Source of the DNA: Dromiciops gliroides
Lineage: Eukaryota; Chordata; Mammalia; Microbiotheria; Microbiotheriidae
NCBI RefSeq assembly: GCF_019393635.1
Contig: NC_057861.1
Span: 458,918,330-458,982,329 of the forward strand
Reading direction: 5' to 3'
Length of the DNA stretch: 64,000 bases
Positions 63,232 through 64,000 of the stretch are shown in pieces. The notes below the pieces were generated by a model that saw only the letters and a list, made by a program, of their open reading frames with translations, did no database searches and was not told the DNA's origin. The first letter of the stretch is position 1. Each line of letters begins with the position of its first letter. A program made the position numbers and the translations under genes.

Positions 63232-63379
63232 TTTCTTCTTTTTTGGGCGGGGCAATGACAGTTAAGTGACTTGCACAGGGTCACACAGCTAGTAAGTGTC
63301 AAATGTCTGAGGTCAAATTTGAACTCAGGTCCTCCTGAATTCAGGGCCTGTGCTTTATCCACTGCGCCACCTAGCTACC
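63232..63379 (-). repeat. WSINE1-type SINE
   Basis: CCTCATCACTCTT on both sides. Separates two parts of an L2-like sequence. Confidence 0.93.
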
Positions 63380-63579
63380 CATACCTCATCACTCTTAAAC
63401 ATATTCTTCCATCCCTCTGTCCCTCTGTGCTTTCTTGGGCCATTTGTCCCTGCTCTGAGTTGCTTCCCACTCTCACTCTCACCCCTTTGATTTGGCACTG
63501 CAACTCTACACTGTCCTCTGCTCTTGACTTCCTTGCCTCTTGTACTATTGCCACTCTTCTCTTGGTAAATTTCAGTCCT

Positions 63580-63706
63580 GCAGGAGGACCTGAGTTCAAA
63601 TCCGGCCTCAGACACTTGACACTTACTAGCCGTGTGACCCTGGGCAAGTCACTTAACCCTCATTGCCCCACAAAAACAAACAAACAAATAAAAAAAGAAA
63701 TCCACC
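63580..63706 (+). repeat. 5'-truncated SINE, first of a pair
   Basis: Starts within the body (AGGAGGACCTGAG). Ends in a CAAA-rich tail. See the next entry for the shared flanks. Confidence 0.9.
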
Positions 63707-63709
63707 TTT

Positions 63710-63862
63710 GGGGGCAGCTAGATAGCACAGTGGATAAAGCACCGGCCCTGGATTCAGGAGTACCTGAGTTCAAATCCGGCCTCGAACAACTTGACACTTA
63801 CTAGCTGTGTGACCCTGGGCAAGTCACTTAACCCCCATTGCCCCGCAAAAAAAAAAAAAAAA
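63710..63862 (+). repeat. Full-length SINE, second of a pair
   Basis: ATTTCAGTCCTG stands before the first copy (63568-63579) and after this one (about 63864-63875), so a single target duplication encloses both. The only other sequence between them is AAATCCACCTTTG. Confidence 0.92.
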
Positions 63863-64000
63863 AATTTCAGTCCTGGATTACTTCCACTAGCTTCTCTGCT
63901 CCTACTCACCAGCTGATTAATATAGCTGGAAAAAGTCTGACTGGGGCACATTACAAACTCATGTTAGTGAACCTCAACTGGGTCCTCTCTGTAGCTAGAC

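Overview
The window is a mammalian nuclear segment, almost certainly from a marsupial. About 36 copies of a tRNA-derived SINE are scattered through it. Each has a Pol III A-box-like head (GGCAGCTAGGTGGCGCAGTGG), a B-box-like core (GAGTTCAAATCC) and an A-rich tail, as in the WSINE1/SINE1_MD group of marsupials. L1, HAL1-like, L2, L3/CR1, RTE (BovB-like), MIR/MON-type SINEs and several ERV LTRs accompany them. I cannot name the species.

Two protein-coding genes lie tail to tail. RFESD (+ strand) has a CpG-rich promoter near 7.45-8.1 kb and three coding exons at 18419-18596, 18685-18719 and 21752-22051; they encode a 170-residue Rieske [2Fe-2S] protein. SPATA9 (- strand) has five coding exons between 48944 and 29838, predicted to encode 247 residues. 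The order RFESD(+)/SPATA9(-) matches the arrangement I recall for human 5q15. Neither upstream nor downstream neighbour of that block (GPR150, RHOBTB3) is seen here.

Layout: 0-6 kb is L1, L2 and SINE debris with a long pyrimidine tract. 7.4-8.1 kb is the CpG-rich promoter. 8.1-22.1 kb is RFESD, with two LTR-type elements in its first intron (14.3-15.7 kb). 22-29.8 kb is the intergenic gap, with L1 3' ends, an ancient repeat and an LTR. 29.8-49.1 kb is SPATA9; its longest intron carries an RTE element broken by a HAL1-like insertion and by an L1 3' end. 49.1-64 kb holds no host gene I recognise, but contains SINE clusters, L1/L2/L3 and a defective provirus (59113-61516) with a 4-bp target duplication.

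The two genes are not known to work together. The most interesting signals are structural: an exact 30-bp palindrome flanked by a 4-bp direct repeat and sharing its end sequence with the nearby LTR; a provirus whose gag runs straight into the end of its 3' LTR; a datable nest of insertions in the RTE element; an ORF1-only L1 relative with intact target duplications; and a SINE pair enclosed by one target duplication. I see no CRISPR array, operon or evidently new protein system.
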